Part shown: in pieces, positions 10,440 to 22,965 of the stretch | Layout of the letters: every line of letters starts with the position of its first letter | Numbering within the stretch: position 1 is the stretch's first letter | Assembly: GCA_035578175.1 (NCBI GenBank) | Contig: JAQMRL010000003.1 | Coordinates: 97,199,969 to 97,263,968 of the forward strand | Direction: 5' to 3' | Length of the DNA stretch: 64,000 nucleotides | DNA from: Catonia carolina | Taxonomy: Eukaryota; Arthropoda; Insecta; Hemiptera; Achilidae | Notes under the pieces: generated by a model | Seen by the model: only the letters and a program-made list of their open reading frames with translations | Databases searched by the model: none | What the model was told of the DNA's origin: nothing | Translations under genes and position numbers: made by a program

Positions 10440-12541
10440 AAATCAACTAACTTTTTCTTCTTCTTATTAAACATAGGCTATTTAACGTATTGCTAATAAT
10501 TTAATCTGCAATTTTAAAAACCAAGTTTATCAATGCCGTGGCATTCAAACGCGAATGTCCTGGTAATGAGGAGGCTCAAAAGTGGTAAAAAAATCGAAAA
10601 TAAATTACAAATATCTTTACTGGTGGGATTTTTATGTTGGATTTACGTTCCACAATTTACATTTGAACAACTGGTTTGTAACAATAGTGTAAAAATTTAA
10701 CAATAATGGTTATTAAATTTATGTACGAATGATTAACGGTTTGATTTTATTAAATAAAACTTTATTAACACATTATCTCTCATTAGTAATATTATGAATA
10801 CAATTAATTTAATTATTGACATAATAATGTGCAATAAGAAAAAGATATTGTCAGTAAAATGATATAAGTTAAAAATGATGACTATACAAAAATATTTTAT
10901 ACTATGATCGAAGGAACGAACTCGCACAATGCACACGGAGTTTCAAGAAAAAACTTATCTACAACGAAAGTAATATGAAAGATTGAAAACGTTACAACAT
11001 GCCTTTTTTAATTGGTCAAAATGCGAGAGAATGTTTTGTCGAAGATGATGTGTTAAACTAAAAAACGAGCGGTTAAATTATTGCGATGGTTTAGTATAGG
11101 ACCAACGGACGCATCAGTTTGGTAGAACGGTATTTTGTATCTCGAGACCAAAATGATGTGTTGATTTATAGCCGAAGAAATGAAAAGCTGTGGAGAACCT
11201 TCCCTTTCAAATTGATAGTTAACACAAACCAACAACTACTCCATTAACAGTTGTTTCAGTCCAGTAAATAGTACAACATAAAAAAAGGAAATAAATACTA
11301 CGCGAGTAATCCTCTAACCAATTTAGTATAAACTCACGCACTGACACGCACACGCACATCTTATGTAGTTTTTTCCAATCCATTCAATCAGTTAGTAAAA
11401 TATTTGCGTGCTCAGTTTTGTTGTGCGTGAATGAAAGAGTGTTCCTTTTTGTTCCGTATGCATGAGTGAATTTTAAAATATTAACCGACAGCATTCCAGA
11501 TTCGTAAATATGTATGGACTTGCACCAGTACTGTACTACAATATATGTTTGTTCGATACAAGTCATAGTTTTTTTTTAAATTATGCATAATTAATGTGCT
11601 CTACAACATTTTAACAAACAAAAAACAAAAGGGGAAAACTGAATCAAATAATTTTATCAAGGAAAAACTAAGGTTACCCCAATTCCATATTCCCTAGACA
11701 AAAGATGTAAATGTACCACCGGCATGAATTGTATAGGATAACAATATAACTTGATAAACTAATTCAAATGTCCATTGATATAATATCATGAAATCAACAG
11801 ATGCAATCGAACTCTCGAAATTGATGACCAAACGAAATGTTAACATTTAAGATACTTACTTAAAAAATGGAACTAGTTTATTAAACTTACATTTTAAAAT
11901 TGGACTAGAAATATTAATTTTTGTTCCCATTAAACTTACATTTTAAAATTGGACTAGAAATATTAATTTTTGTTCCCATTAAACTTACATTTTAAAATTG
12001 GACTAGAAATATTAATTTTTGTTCCCAAGAATAAAATACTTTTCAAAAATCATCAGACAATGACCTATACATAAATTCATGTCTCCATATTTATGTGACA
12101 ACCTAAACAAATAAATGTAATTTCTATATTTTTCGTATGTTTTTAAGAAACGCACGAATCCACCAGTCGACTATCAGACTTTTTTTTTGCAAATTAACAG
12201 TTGTTGCGTGGAATCAGATCCCTAGATTACAAATCCGAGAAATTCTTCTACAATAAGTTTATATTTGAATAAGATTTTCTATGAAGTTAAATATACTTCT
12301 TCAGTAAACCTAGAACATAGGCAAAAAATCATTGCTTGTTAAGTATTTATGCTAATAATTTGTTAAATGCTGAATGGAGATGTTACCACGCCACGGGAGT
12401 CACCTATGATAAGACTACGGAGAAATAATCATATTAATAACTCTTAAGAAAACTGTCAAACCACAAAAAATAGTTCTACTTATTCGCATAACAGCTCACA
12501 AAATGATGAAACGCTCACAAAAAACAGAAGTTTTCATACTG
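10440..12541. other. AT-rich intron with one tandem repeat
   Basis: Apart from the 49-bp tandem repeat at 11880-12026, nothing is recognised. Short open frames here are in low-complexity sequence. Confidence 0.5.
11880..12026. repeat. perfect 3 x 49-bp tandem repeat
   Basis: Three consecutive identical 49-bp units start at 11880, 11929 and 11978, each running from attaaacttacatttt to tttgttccc. No mismatch is visible between units, so the expansion is recent or homogenised. Confidence 0.97.
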
Positions 12542-12552
12542 AGATATTTTTT

Positions 12553-12952
12553 CGCCCATAACAGACGGGTGAAGCTTAAATTATTTGCATTTAATCTGCT
12601 AGTTCCAGAGCAACAAAAAATAGTTCCGTTTCTTATCACATGGTCACCCAATTATATGACTGAAGCATTTAAGAACAGAAGAAGTAGAGGTCTAAAAGAC
12701 ACCAGACAGAGGAGTTATCTCCTCTGAGAGTAATGAATTGCATTACACAGCCAGACCCTGTGGTGAATGAAGTGAAGATGCCATTTGTAGAGTGGAAAGT
12801 AGATGCCTTTCGGAGGGTCTGACATGCTGATAGGCAAAGGCTACTTTTTCACTCACTGAGAAAGGCAATTGTAAACCAAACTCGCTCCTCGTTTTACTTA
12901 GTAAAGCCTCTACACGTTCAAAACAGCCTTTTGGCTGATGACATGAACAACA
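12553..12952 (+). mobile_element. SINE B, full-length copy
   Basis: The full 400 bp runs from cgcccataacagacgggtga to ggctgatgacatgaacaaca. It is flanked by an 11-bp target duplication AGATATTTTTT (12542-12552 and 12953-12963). Substitutions relative to other copies are moderate. Confidence 0.95.
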
Positions 12953-12963
12953 AGATATTTTTT

Positions 12964-14324
12964 AGCCGAAACCAAAACCTCAGATACTTACTTTTCCTAC
13001 TTCTAGGGCACTTCTAAATCCATGATAAAGCCCTGTTCAGGCTAAAAAAAAACTAGGACAGTTCGGGGTTACCCTAACGGATGGTATAACTTCATTCTAA
13101 TTAACTACACCTTCCTGGAATATTACAATTTTGGTCGGTTTATTCAAGCTCCCCAAGTATAACCACTTTGGCGACGCGAACCAATTTTGGTTATAACTAA
13201 CTTAGAAATTATTTTATGAAATTTAGACTAATTTTCAAGTGTATAAACGAAAATATTTCTCTATACAATCAAAGACACTAAAGTATTCTTAAAATGAAAT
13301 GGCACACAAGTAATTTGCAACATTTAATTTGTTAATAATTATCAAAGCTATTAAGGAATAATTACATTGTTAATTGTTCAAACGATTGTTTAGACCTAAT
13401 TATCACTAGGACTTAAGGAATTCGTGACTTTTGATACACCAGATGAAAAGAAATAGCGAGAATGAAGACTGACAAATTTTTTTAAATGAATTAGTCAAAA
13501 TACATTTGTGTTGGAAAGATATTCAACATATGGGATAAACACAGAGGTATTAAAATTACGATAAATTAAAGCATTTCTTATGAACAAACTGGCTAGATGT
13601 TATAAAAGGTAATCTTCCTTTTAATTTATGGCGTCGAGTGATAATAACTGTCTTCAAATATTCCAAGGCTGTCAGTAGATGTCATTAAGTTCACTCCTAT
13701 TGTTAAATGCAGACCGCGCCGCATGGCGCGCTGTTAATACCCCTGACCAAGACCTTTACCATACCTCTCTTTGTCTCATTAGGCGGATTTTTCTCCAATT
13801 ACAATTCTTATTACTATTATTCTTATTCTTCATAACCATTACCATCGTTATTATTATTATTTTTTCATTACATGTTTTAATAACTTTGTTTTTACTGACC
13901 ATATCAAGAACTTTAAAACAAGTTTTACTAGATGACTAGACTTTAATCACGCCGATATAACAACACTAAAAAATAACAAAAAATAAAAACAAAAAACCTA
14001 TTTAGGATAGTTACAACATATTATAAACTTTAACACATTTTAAAAGACACGAAATTACCGTATAGATTCGTTAAGAAAATGTAATAAAGATTTAAGGATC
14101 AGCTAAACTTTCGCACACGAAACACATACACCTATTAAAAAAAACCGAAATTTTCGTACAACATCGTAATGCCCCTTTTACGATTTATTATACAAACATA
14201 AACCTACGTTGTGATATACAAATATCATACTTAAATGACTTCGTGAAACATTTATACAAAACAATGTAAGAGGTGGGCTGTTCAGTTCTCCATAAATTGC
14301 AAAACAGTGTTAATTTTGTTCATG
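12964..14324. other. AT-rich intron, possible LINE tail
   Basis: Mostly unassigned. At about 13706-13745 the plus strand reads ADRAAWRAVNTPDQ, which resembles the DR..WR motif at the C-terminus of several LINE ORF2 proteins. It is too short to be sure. Confidence 0.35.
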
Positions 14325-14928
14325 ATAAATCAGTCTCTCGACTGGTTTGTTGCAGTTCTCCAAGCTGTTCTATCTTGCGCAAGTCGTCTTATATCTACAT
14401 ACCTGTAACATCCTACATCTTTTGTAATTTCTTTACATATTCTAATCTTTGCCTCCCCCAACAATTTACTCTTTCAATATTACCCTCGATTATTGATAGC
14501 CCAATACCTGGATGTCTTAAGATATGCCCCACTAGCCTATCCCTTCTTCTGGTATGATGCTTCCACATACTTCTTTTTTCATCCAATCGCCTAAGAACCT
14601 CTAAATTACTTACTTTGTCCACCCACCTAATCTTTAACATTTTCCTATAACACCACATTTCATAAGCTTCTATCCTCTTATTTTCTACACCCCACGTTTC
14701 ACTCCCGTATAATGCTACACTCCAAACATAATGTTTTAAGAAATTTTTCCTAATCTGTAAATCAATGTTTGTAGTCAGTAAGCTGTTTTTTTATTTCAAA
14801 GGCTTTTCTAGCTTGAGCAATTCTACTTTTGATATCACTTGTGCTTCACCATCCTTTGTTATTTTACTCCCTAAATAGCAGAATTCCCCAACTTCCTGTA
14901 GGCTTTCGTGGCCTACTTTTACATTTTC
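14325..14928 (-). pseudogene. RTE-like LINE 3' end, minus strand
   Basis: This is the minus-strand remnant of the same LINE as 22060-22965. It contains MWCYRKMLKIRWVDKVSNLE, the DRLVGHILRHPGIGL block and a RGRQRLEY-type block, ending in ATCAGTCTCTCGACTGG read on the plus strand near 14328. The RT core is missing (5' truncation near 14928). Frame changes around 14780-14930 break the N-terminal part. It retains a 31-nt segment that is deleted in the other copy. Confidence 0.85.
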
Positions 14929-14929
14929 T

Positions 14930-16740
14930 GTACGCCACTACCAAATCCGAATTCCTTGAAGGGTTACACAATTCTCCCACTCCTGCGTCTAGCGCACCAA
15001 TCTGACTAGCAAAATTCCTGCGTAATGTCAACTCCACTCCGATTTCATAGTTAGTTACTACACTGTCTAATATGAATTTTGTAGAGTTATTTAATTATAT
15101 TTGGCATGAGAAAGATGCTGCAGAATTCCTTCAGAAAAGGGGGTTATAGCATAATCCCAAAAGATGTGACAACAAAAAAGTATGTGTGCAACACTCACAC
15201 GACGTTCTCTTCCCAATGTAAAAATTAAAAAATAAAATGTAGCCTAGTAATAGCAAAAAATTCAATTAAAAAGCATAACTTAATAGTAATGTAGTAGTAG
15301 CAAAATAAAACAATAACAATTGAAATAAAACAACAGAACGTGTGTACGCGTGCGTGATTGTGTCTGCCTCACTATGATTATTCATAAAGTTTTAAATAGA
15401 GTTATTCATTGTTTATAAGTTGAGCACATATTATTGTTAGAGCCTACTGTCCGATTAAAATAAAAAAATTAAACTTACAGTACAGGGTTTGACTATATCT
15501 CGTACTAAGATTCTCTTGCTTAAATTACACCTTTATTGATTAACACAGGTTATAGAAGAATATCATGTTTAAAACATAGCAATGAAGTACGTTGTACTAT
15601 TAATTTGTTAGACCATGGAACAAAACCGAACCAGGGACCGTCAGTTGATAAGTTCGTTGTGGAATAATATTAACTCCCTAACTCTGTCGAGATGGTAAAC
15701 TATTTTTCTTATTTGTATCGTTGTTTTTTATGATCCAAATTGTACTCGTATTATCCATTGAAAACAATATATGATATTAATAATAATTCTCAGAAAAACA
15801 AAGGTTGATGTACTAAGTAAATAATTTAATTTTAAAATTAGAAGTGAAAAACTTATAAATAAATGGGTCTGCGCCTTTGATAGAATATTAAAAAATTTAA
15901 TTATGTAAAGAGTTCTTAAAAGAAAATTTATTCGTAATAGAGATTAGGAGGTAAATAAAATGTGAAATTTTACGAGAACATTCTGACGTTTGCATTACTT
16001 TTAAGAAAATTTACAATTCTTACTAATAGTAAAGAACGTAGGGAAGTACGGCAAGACAGCTGAGATATGATCACAGAGTATGTGGTTTTAATTTATTTGT
16101 GTTTGAGGGGGGAGTTTATTTCAGTTTGAAGCGGCACTAGAGGCTTAGGAGGCTTAAGGAAAGCAGAACCGAGGAAATACACGATGAAAAGGAGAGAGGT
16201 GTAGTGGTGAAGACGAAGAAGGGGACAGGGATTAGGGGCGTCTGACGGAACACGGGGATTTAGCACCCCAAGAAATAGATTTGGTCCTTTTCCCACCTAG
16301 GAAAGAGTATAGTAACATCTTCCCTTAATCATAATGGCAGACACGTTCATCTACCTCCATGGAGAAATCTGTTGTCGTACGTAAATAGTAAACGCCTGCC
16401 TTCCTGCTTCGTATGTAGATTAGAAAACGCTATCTAACAAGAATTTAAAAATTTTGAAAAAGCTACCTTGACGTAAACGACTTTCCTTAAATCAGATTAA
16501 ATGGAATTTAATTAAATAATGTAAACCATGATATTATAAATTTCTGAGCATTAAAAATATATATAATACATGAAATATCTAATAAAAATAAAACTCTTCT
16601 TACTGGAATTAGAATTCTGAACTTACCTCTTACTAATAATTTAGCACACATTATACAGGTTTCTGTCATATTAAAATTCAATTAAATATAATTAAAAAAC
16701 ATTAAAAGCCAAGGAAAATTAATTTTTACAATTTATTTTC
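14930..16740. other. unassigned intron
   Basis: No match to the repeat families was defined here. A somewhat G+C-richer segment lies at 16090-16320. Nothing coding could be supported. Confidence 0.45.
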
Positions 16741-16743
16741 CAA

Positions 16744-17074
16744 CCCACCGGGTTGGTGTAGAGGTAAAGTCGTCGCCAAAATCAGCTGTTAAACAGCTGA
16801 TTTTCGGAGACGAAGGTTCCTGGTTCAAATCCTAGTAAAGGTAGTTACTTTTATTTGGGTTTGAATACTAGACAGTGGTTACCGGTGTACTTTGATGGTT
16901 GGGGTTCAATTAACCATACTCTCTCAGGAATGGTCGGTCTGGGTCAGTACAAGACTACACCTCATTTACACGTCATACACATCATCCTCATCTCATTGGG
17001 TCATGGGGTTGCTTATTGTTCTGAATTAAACAGATTGCAACGTACACAAATTAGGGATTACAAAAAAAAAAAAA
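16744..17074 (+). mobile_element. SINE A, full-length tRNA-derived SINE
   Basis: The tRNA-like head has a box A-type sequence (ggttggtgtagaggtaaag, about 16751) and a box B GGTTCAAATCC at 16822-16832. These internal RNA polymerase III promoter elements are spaced as in tRNA-derived SINEs. The body runs through ctagacagtggttaccgg, ggttcaattaacc and aagactacacctcattt. A poly(A) tail of 13 ends at 17074. This is the most complete copy and serves as reference for the copies at 1987, 42486 and 51809. Confidence 0.93.
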
Positions 17075-17774
17075 TGTATTTTCCACTAGTGTAAAACAAA
17101 ATGTACGAATCTGTTTACACAAAATATACCTAACAGTTACTATCTTTTTTGTATAAAAATCAACAATTTGAATAACTTACATCTTAGAACTTAACTTTTC
17201 TTATTTTTATTTATGATTTAAAAATTGGAACAAGATATAACAATAAGTGAAATGTAAAATGTATTATCAGATTAAAAAATTCACCTTAACCGTACATAGT
17301 TATCAAAGGAGAATCAAAAAACATATTTTTGGAGAAAAATGAAATATAAACCAGGTGAATATTAAACAAAGGTAAATAAATTAAGTGCACTAATGATATA
17401 TTATCTCTTGAAGAACGTAGACCCACATTTAATACAATTTTCATCTATTTAAAACGTCTATAAAATAAAAATATTCTGTATTTTTCAAACAGTACTTAAA
17501 TTAAGTTAGATAATATTAAAATTGAAATGTTAGAAGAATCTGATACAGATCGAAAAAAGGTTAACCTTTGGTGTCATCAATTTCATTATGAAGAAAGTTT
17601 CCGACCACAACATATAATTTCCGAAATCTATACCATGGCAAAAAAAATACAGAAAAAAATAATAATTGCTAGCTATTTTATTTAGCTATTTCTTTTATAA
17701 AGCTTTTTACACTTTATTTGTTTTTAATTACAACTGTGCGGTTTTGCACAACCAATAGATATGCAAACAATATA

Positions 17775-18192
17775 CGAGGGTAAGTCAATTATTATCCGCA
17801 ATGTAGTTATAAAATTTTATAGTAATCAAATAGGAAACTTACAAGTACTTCATTTTTTGACATAGTCCCCCTTGCTTTTCAACGCACTTGGTCCATCGTT
17901 GTTCAAGTTTCCTGATGCCCTCATAAAAGAAGGTTTATGGTTGAGATGTGAGCCAGGAATGCACCACTCGATTTACCTCGGACGAAGCATTGAAAGAAGT
18001 GGTGCATTCCTGGCTCGCATCTCAACCAAAAATCTTTTTTTATGAGGGCATCAGGAAACTTGAACAACAATGGACCAAGTGCGTTGAAAATCAAGGGGAC
18101 TATGTCGAAAAATGATGTACTTGTATAGGTTTCCTATTTGATAACAATAAAATTTTATAACTACATTGCGGATAATAATTGACTTACCCTCG
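17775..18192. mobile_element. palindromic mariner derivative (two inverted 3' ends)
   Basis: Two arms of about 200 bp are near-perfect reverse complements. Both begin cgagggtaagtcaattatta and are flanked by TA (17773-17774, 18193-18194). The right arm on the plus strand encodes the C-terminus of a mariner transposase: EVVHSWLASQPKIFFYEGIR, then a W..C....GDYVEK end with a stop at about 18112. The left arm encodes the same end on the minus strand and extends slightly further inward (SEVNRVVHSW). The spacer is about 28 bp. The element lacks the catalytic domain and 5' end, so it could move only in trans. Confidence 0.9.
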
Positions 18193-18221
18193 TAAATATT
18201 AAAAAAAGTAAGTTAGACGTT

Positions 18222-18500
18222 AAAGGAGGGCACACCACTTGTTAGGAAGACCCTCGCAGTTAATTACTAAAGTTGGCCTTTAAATAATTTTTAATTACTT
18301 TTTCATGTTTTTATTAAGTTTAATTAAATTTGGACTATATAAAGTTAACCCAAGTCTCTTCTTCACCTCCCGCTGAGCCGATGATATGGATTGCCAGGTA
18401 AATGTGGAAACTTAGTTCGCCAAAAAATAGGTTGGATTGTTATATAATTTTAATTTTAAGCATTTCGTGTATGGTATCTTAATAAAGTAAAAAAAAATAG
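18222..18500 (+). repeat. interspersed repeat G, copy 2
   Basis: Collinear with 4855-5215 (cgcagttaattactaaagtt, ttattaagtttaattaaattt, agttaacccaagt, cgctgagc, ttagttcgc). It ends at ttaataaagt followed by an A-run, which supports a polyadenylated 3' end. It lies immediately after the mariner palindrome. Confidence 0.65.
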
Positions 18501-18548
18501 TTTTTCTGTACGGAAACCAATAAAGCTATCAAGTTTTAACTATCTGTA

Positions 18549-19865
18549 CTGTCCGTCTGCAACTTAAAGGCCCCTGGCAGAGGGGAGCAATATGCGGATT
18601 GTAAAACCACTTCAGAAAACATATGTTATTTTCTTTAAGTAACAAATTAAACTTGTCGAAATTGACGTATTTTTAAAAAACAAAGTATTTTCCATGATAT
18701 TTGTTCTATAAACTTTTTCGACAATCACATTCTTAATAATGGGTGAATAGAATAAAATTCAGTAATAACTGATATTTGTTCGTCCAATTTATATAATTCT
18801 TTCACTAAGAGTTAATTGAAAATTTTCTCTTTGTTTTATTTTGTGCATGTGTACAGTTTTCTTTAAAGACTAAAAGGTTTCTAGCTTGCTGACTTTTTTA
18901 TGTTACGTTTCGCGATTTTACAAAATTTATTTATTAAAATACATCGTAACTTAAAAAGTAATGAAAATTCGGATTATGCGGGGCACTTGGTAATTTACCT
19001 TTACCATTCCAAATAAAGAAGGCTATGAATTGTGGGTGGTCTGTTACCCTTTCAGACCCTGCCCGCACAATTGTGTTGGTCAGATTCAAGTCCCAACCCA
19101 CACAATTGTGTGGGTATAGTATAAACTGTTTAAAATATAAACAAAACACTTTCTAGACCCCAGACCTGTACGCATCGCTTATCCACTCGTTCAGCAGATT
19201 CCTGGATGCGAAGAAGCCGCAGAAAACTGTCTTCAAGAATGATTTGCAGATGACGACGCCGGTAATCAATATTTAGCCGATGGCGCTATTGTTTCAATGG
19301 TCCAGGAACAAGACCAAAATAATGCCGCAGTCAAAGAAAGTGAAGAAGAGGAAGTCTCGACTGATGTTATTTCACATGCAGATGCCACTAGTGCACTTGA
19401 AGTTGCTCTGCGCTACGGAGAACAGCATGCTGCCGCTACCCCGACGGACGTGATGTTTATGCGACGCTGGCGCAACATCGCCGCTTCAAGCAGGATTACT
19501 TCCTTGCGTCAGAAGAAGATAACCGATTTTGTTCCAACCAATTAAGGTGACGTATTTATTATAAAATATCAACTAAAATGTTCAAATAAATATTAAATTC
19601 ATTTCTGATTTGTTATTAGTATAACTTTCCATCACTTTTCAAGAGTAAAATTTTTTAGCTTATTGCAAAATTGGTGTTCGGATTATCCGAAATTTCGGAT
19701 TTTAGGGGTTGGGATTTCTGAGGTTACACTGTACTTTGTTTTAAAAAATACGTTATTTTCGACAAATTTCAATTAATTAAAGAAAATAGATAGGTTTTAT
19801 GAAATAGTTTTACAATCCGCATATTGCTCCTTTCTGCCGGAGGCCATCAAGTTATATGCAGACAG
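18549..19865. mobile_element. foldback element interrupted by Tigger
   Basis: An arm at 18549-18685 is the inverted copy of 19734-19865. Shared blocks include ggagcaatatgcggattgtaaaac and caaagta at the inner edge. Outer ends read ctgtc and are flanked by TA (18547-18548, 19866-19867). The inner edges meet at TA (18686-18687 and 19732-19733), so the parent would have had the palindromic centre caaagtactttg. The Tigger remnant occupies the middle. The superfamily of the foldback is not identified. Confidence 0.7.
19166..19731 (+). pseudogene. Tigger/pogo transposase C-terminus and 3' terminal repeat
   Basis: The frame reads IAYPLVQQIPGCEEAAEN, an in-frame TGA at 19240-19242, then DDDAGNQYLADGAIVSMV. 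After an acidic stretch comes ISHADATSALEVALRYGEQ, then TPTDVMFMRRWRNIAA, ending at 19545. This is the C-terminal end of jerky/Tigger (CENP-B-like, pogo group of Tc1/mariner) transposases. The 3' terminus reads ggggttgggatttctgaggt followed by tacactg, then TA at 19732-19733. The DNA-binding and catalytic DD(E/D) regions are missing. The region 18688-19165, where the 5' part should be, is not recognisable as Tigger. Confidence 0.82.
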
Positions 19866-19867
19866 TA

Positions 19868-20275
19868 GGCGATACGGAATTAGTGGTAAGCGACTGAAAA
19901 AGTCAGTGAGGTTTTTGCATTCATAAATAATTGTAAACTACAAAAGTTCATTATAAAAAAGTAAATAAAAATAAAAATAATTAATAATTACGATATTATG
20001 ATGGTTTTAAAAATATACGAGTAGTGATCAATTATATTTTATACTTTATATGGATTTTTTATAATTAACAAATTAACAATTTAATAAACGTTAACTATAA
20101 AATGCAATTGCACTAGATTTTACGGTAATTTTAAATGGTAATTAAATTAATAATAAAAATAAATCTAGATCCATAAAACTACATTTCAATCAATATATAT
20201 ACAGGAAAAATTTCTTTATAAAACTAACAATATTTCCAAGGTTATAATACTTTAAGAGTGCATTTGTGACTGAAC

Positions 20276-20343
<68 letters not shown>

Positions 20344-22058
20344 CATTATTATTATTATTTTAACTATATAGTTATTACTATTATTATAAGTTACAATAAG
20401 TAATACTTATTTAATACAATGACTACAAAAACATAAAGCAAGATTGTCTTTTAAATTCCACAATGCCTGGCTAACATGAACACATTTAATTTCGTTCCAC
20501 CAAATGATTTTTTTTTAATGTTGTTTTTTATTCTTTTATATTTTATGTTTTAAATGGGATAATTAAGGACCCAATTATTTTTGAGGTTGAGTGTACTTAT
20601 AATAATAATAAACTAAAGTTGAATTTTCTTAACTACAAAGAAAAAACTCACGCTATATGCGTATACTTATGTATATATATACACACGCGCGCGCACGCAC
20701 ACATACATTAATTCAACCATGTTCATATACTCACGAATATGATCAAGTATTAACAGCGGGTGACAAAAATAAACGCCTCCACGACTTGGTTAAGTAAGAA
20801 GAAGGCGCAACGTTTTCTTTGGTGCTTTTAATGTAGGCTAATGTTAAATGATATTCACGTTACATATCAACTCCTACACAACACACGATATTAAGAAAAC
20901 CTTTCTTTTTTTAAGTTCTCATTTATTATTCATATTTTTTTATTTTATCATTATACATCACTATCTTTCCCTTGAAATAAATAATAAAATCATCACTTTT
21001 TTTGTTGATTTCTTTTATTAATAATGTTCATTGTATGTTATTTGGTTGTCTCTAATGGAGCTTTTCAAGTTATGGTCATGGTTCAATTAAATAAGAAACT
21101 TTTATCACAAGATTCTTCGTTCGAATCTTTAAATGATTTTTTTTAAATTACGATCATCGTTTTATATGTTATCTATTATCTAGTCGTAACGAAGCGGTTT
21201 AGTTTATACATTAGTCTTTTACTTAAAAATTAAAGTAATTTATACGAAATATTTTTATAATTCTATTTACACAATAAGTTAATTTTTTTTAAATTCGGTT
21301 TGTCTGTCATCAAGAATTCTTTAAAACCATACTAATATCAAGCGATTTATTAATTAAATAATCAACAAAAGGGTTTTTAATGTTGTGTGATTCAGTATAC
21401 TGTAAATTCAGTACACTGTAAAAAATTGACTTACCGCCGAAATACTAAAAAAACCACAATATTTCATTAAAACATGTTCAAGTCTCCAAAAATCCTATAG
21501 CTGTAAGTGAAATAAACGAAATATAATTATTTCCATTAATCTCTGGAAAAATACACGAGAATTTTTAAGTACCTAACACAAACTATAGGTCAACACAATA
21601 TTGCTGAAAAAATAACATAAAATACAAGTCAAACAATTTTCAAGATCCATAGGCCTACCTTTAATATAGTGTACTTCACTTTCTCCAATTTTCTTTTGAG
21701 TTACGCAAGATTGGACTAACGCAAAATCATAGCCCGGTGCATTATGGCGTACAGTCTACGCGTTACTAAATTGTCTTAGCTTTTATTTGTTATTTGTACA
21801 TTTTTGACAACCACACAATTTGGTAGCTGTTTTTGCTGTATTTAGCATGACTTGAATTAGTCATTAATTTACCCAGGTAGAGATTGTTCATGTATGGCTG
21901 TCAACTGATCACTAAGTCACTAACTTAAGTAGTGTTACTGAGCAAATTAAAGCGACTCTTTACTAGCTGATTGGTTGGACGGCCACGAAGGCCATCATTG
22001 TATCAATTATTGTACCGATTATTAATATATATATATATATATTTTTTGTATATATTTT
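19868..22058. other. AT-rich intron with long microsatellite
   Basis: Contains the (ATT)n run at about 20277-20361, a (TA)(CA)(CG) mixed dinucleotide run at about 20667-20705 and TA repeats at 22026-22042. No genes were recognised. Confidence 0.55.
20277..20361. repeat. (ATT)n microsatellite
   Basis: About 28 ATT units with a single interruption (atc) near 20341-20344. Confidence 0.97.
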
Positions 22059-22059
22059 T

Positions 22060-22965
22060 TGAAAGGTACGAAAAAGAGGCTGCTGTAAGAAAAGGTGTAC
22101 GACAAGGTTGTTCTTTGTCACCTCTACTTTTTAACTTGTATATAGAAGAGGCTATAAATGAAGTGAAGGAGAAATTTGACGCAGGAATAAAAATTCAAGG
22201 AGAAACAATAAAAATGCTGAAATTCGCCGATGATATAGTAGTATTAGCCGAGGCAAAGAAAGAACTAGAAGATGCCTTAAATGGAATGGATGAGATCTTG
22301 AGAAAGAATTACTTCATGAAAATTAATAAGAACAAAACGTAAGTGTTGTGCAGCAGCAAGAGTGGTTTAGAAGAGATGGGAAATTTAAAAGTAGGCAACG
22401 AAAACATACAGGAAGTTAGGGAATTCTGCTATCTAGGGAGTAAAATAACAAAGGATGGTAGAAGCACGAGTGATATCAAGAGTAGAATTGCTCAAGCTAG
22501 AAAAGCCTTTGAAATGAAAAACAGCTTACTGACTACAAACATTGATTTACAGATTAGGAAAAATTTCTTAAAACATTATGTTTGGAGTGTAGCATTATAC
22601 GGAAGTGAAACGTGGGTGATAGGGGCTGTAGAAAGGAAGAGGATAGAAGCTTTTGAAATGTGGTGTTATAGGAAAATGTTATAGAGGTTCTTAGGCGAGT
22701 GGATGAAAAAAGAAATATATGGAAGCATCTTACCAAAAGAAGGGATAGGCTAGTGGGGCATATAGTAAGACATCCAGGTATTGGGCTATCAATAATGGAG
22801 GGTAATGTTGAGGGAGTAAATTGTAGAGGGAGGCAAAGATTAGAATATATAAAGCAAATTACAAAAAAGTAGGGTGTTACAGGTATGTAGATATGAAACG
22901 ACTTGCGCAAGATAGAACAGGTTGGAGAACTGCATCAAACCAGTCGAGAGACTGATGACAAAAAA
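22060..22965 (+). pseudogene. RTE-like LINE, RT half of ORF2
   Basis: The frame from about 22065 gives VRKGVRQGCSLSPLLFNLYI, the RT motif before the catalytic box, then MLKFADDIVVLAEAKKELE with the intact FADD catalytic pair. The part after the RT follows: YLGSKITKDGR and LYGSETWV. A TAA at 22340-22342 breaks the frame. A 31-nt deletion at about 22680 relative to the 14325-14928 copy causes a stop and frameshift. The tail continues in another frame through DRLVGHI and RHPGIGLS to catcaaaccagtcgagagac at about 22933-22952. The 5' part (endonuclease) is absent. It belongs with the insect endonuclease-reverse transcriptase LINEs usually placed in the RTE clade. Confidence 0.88.
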
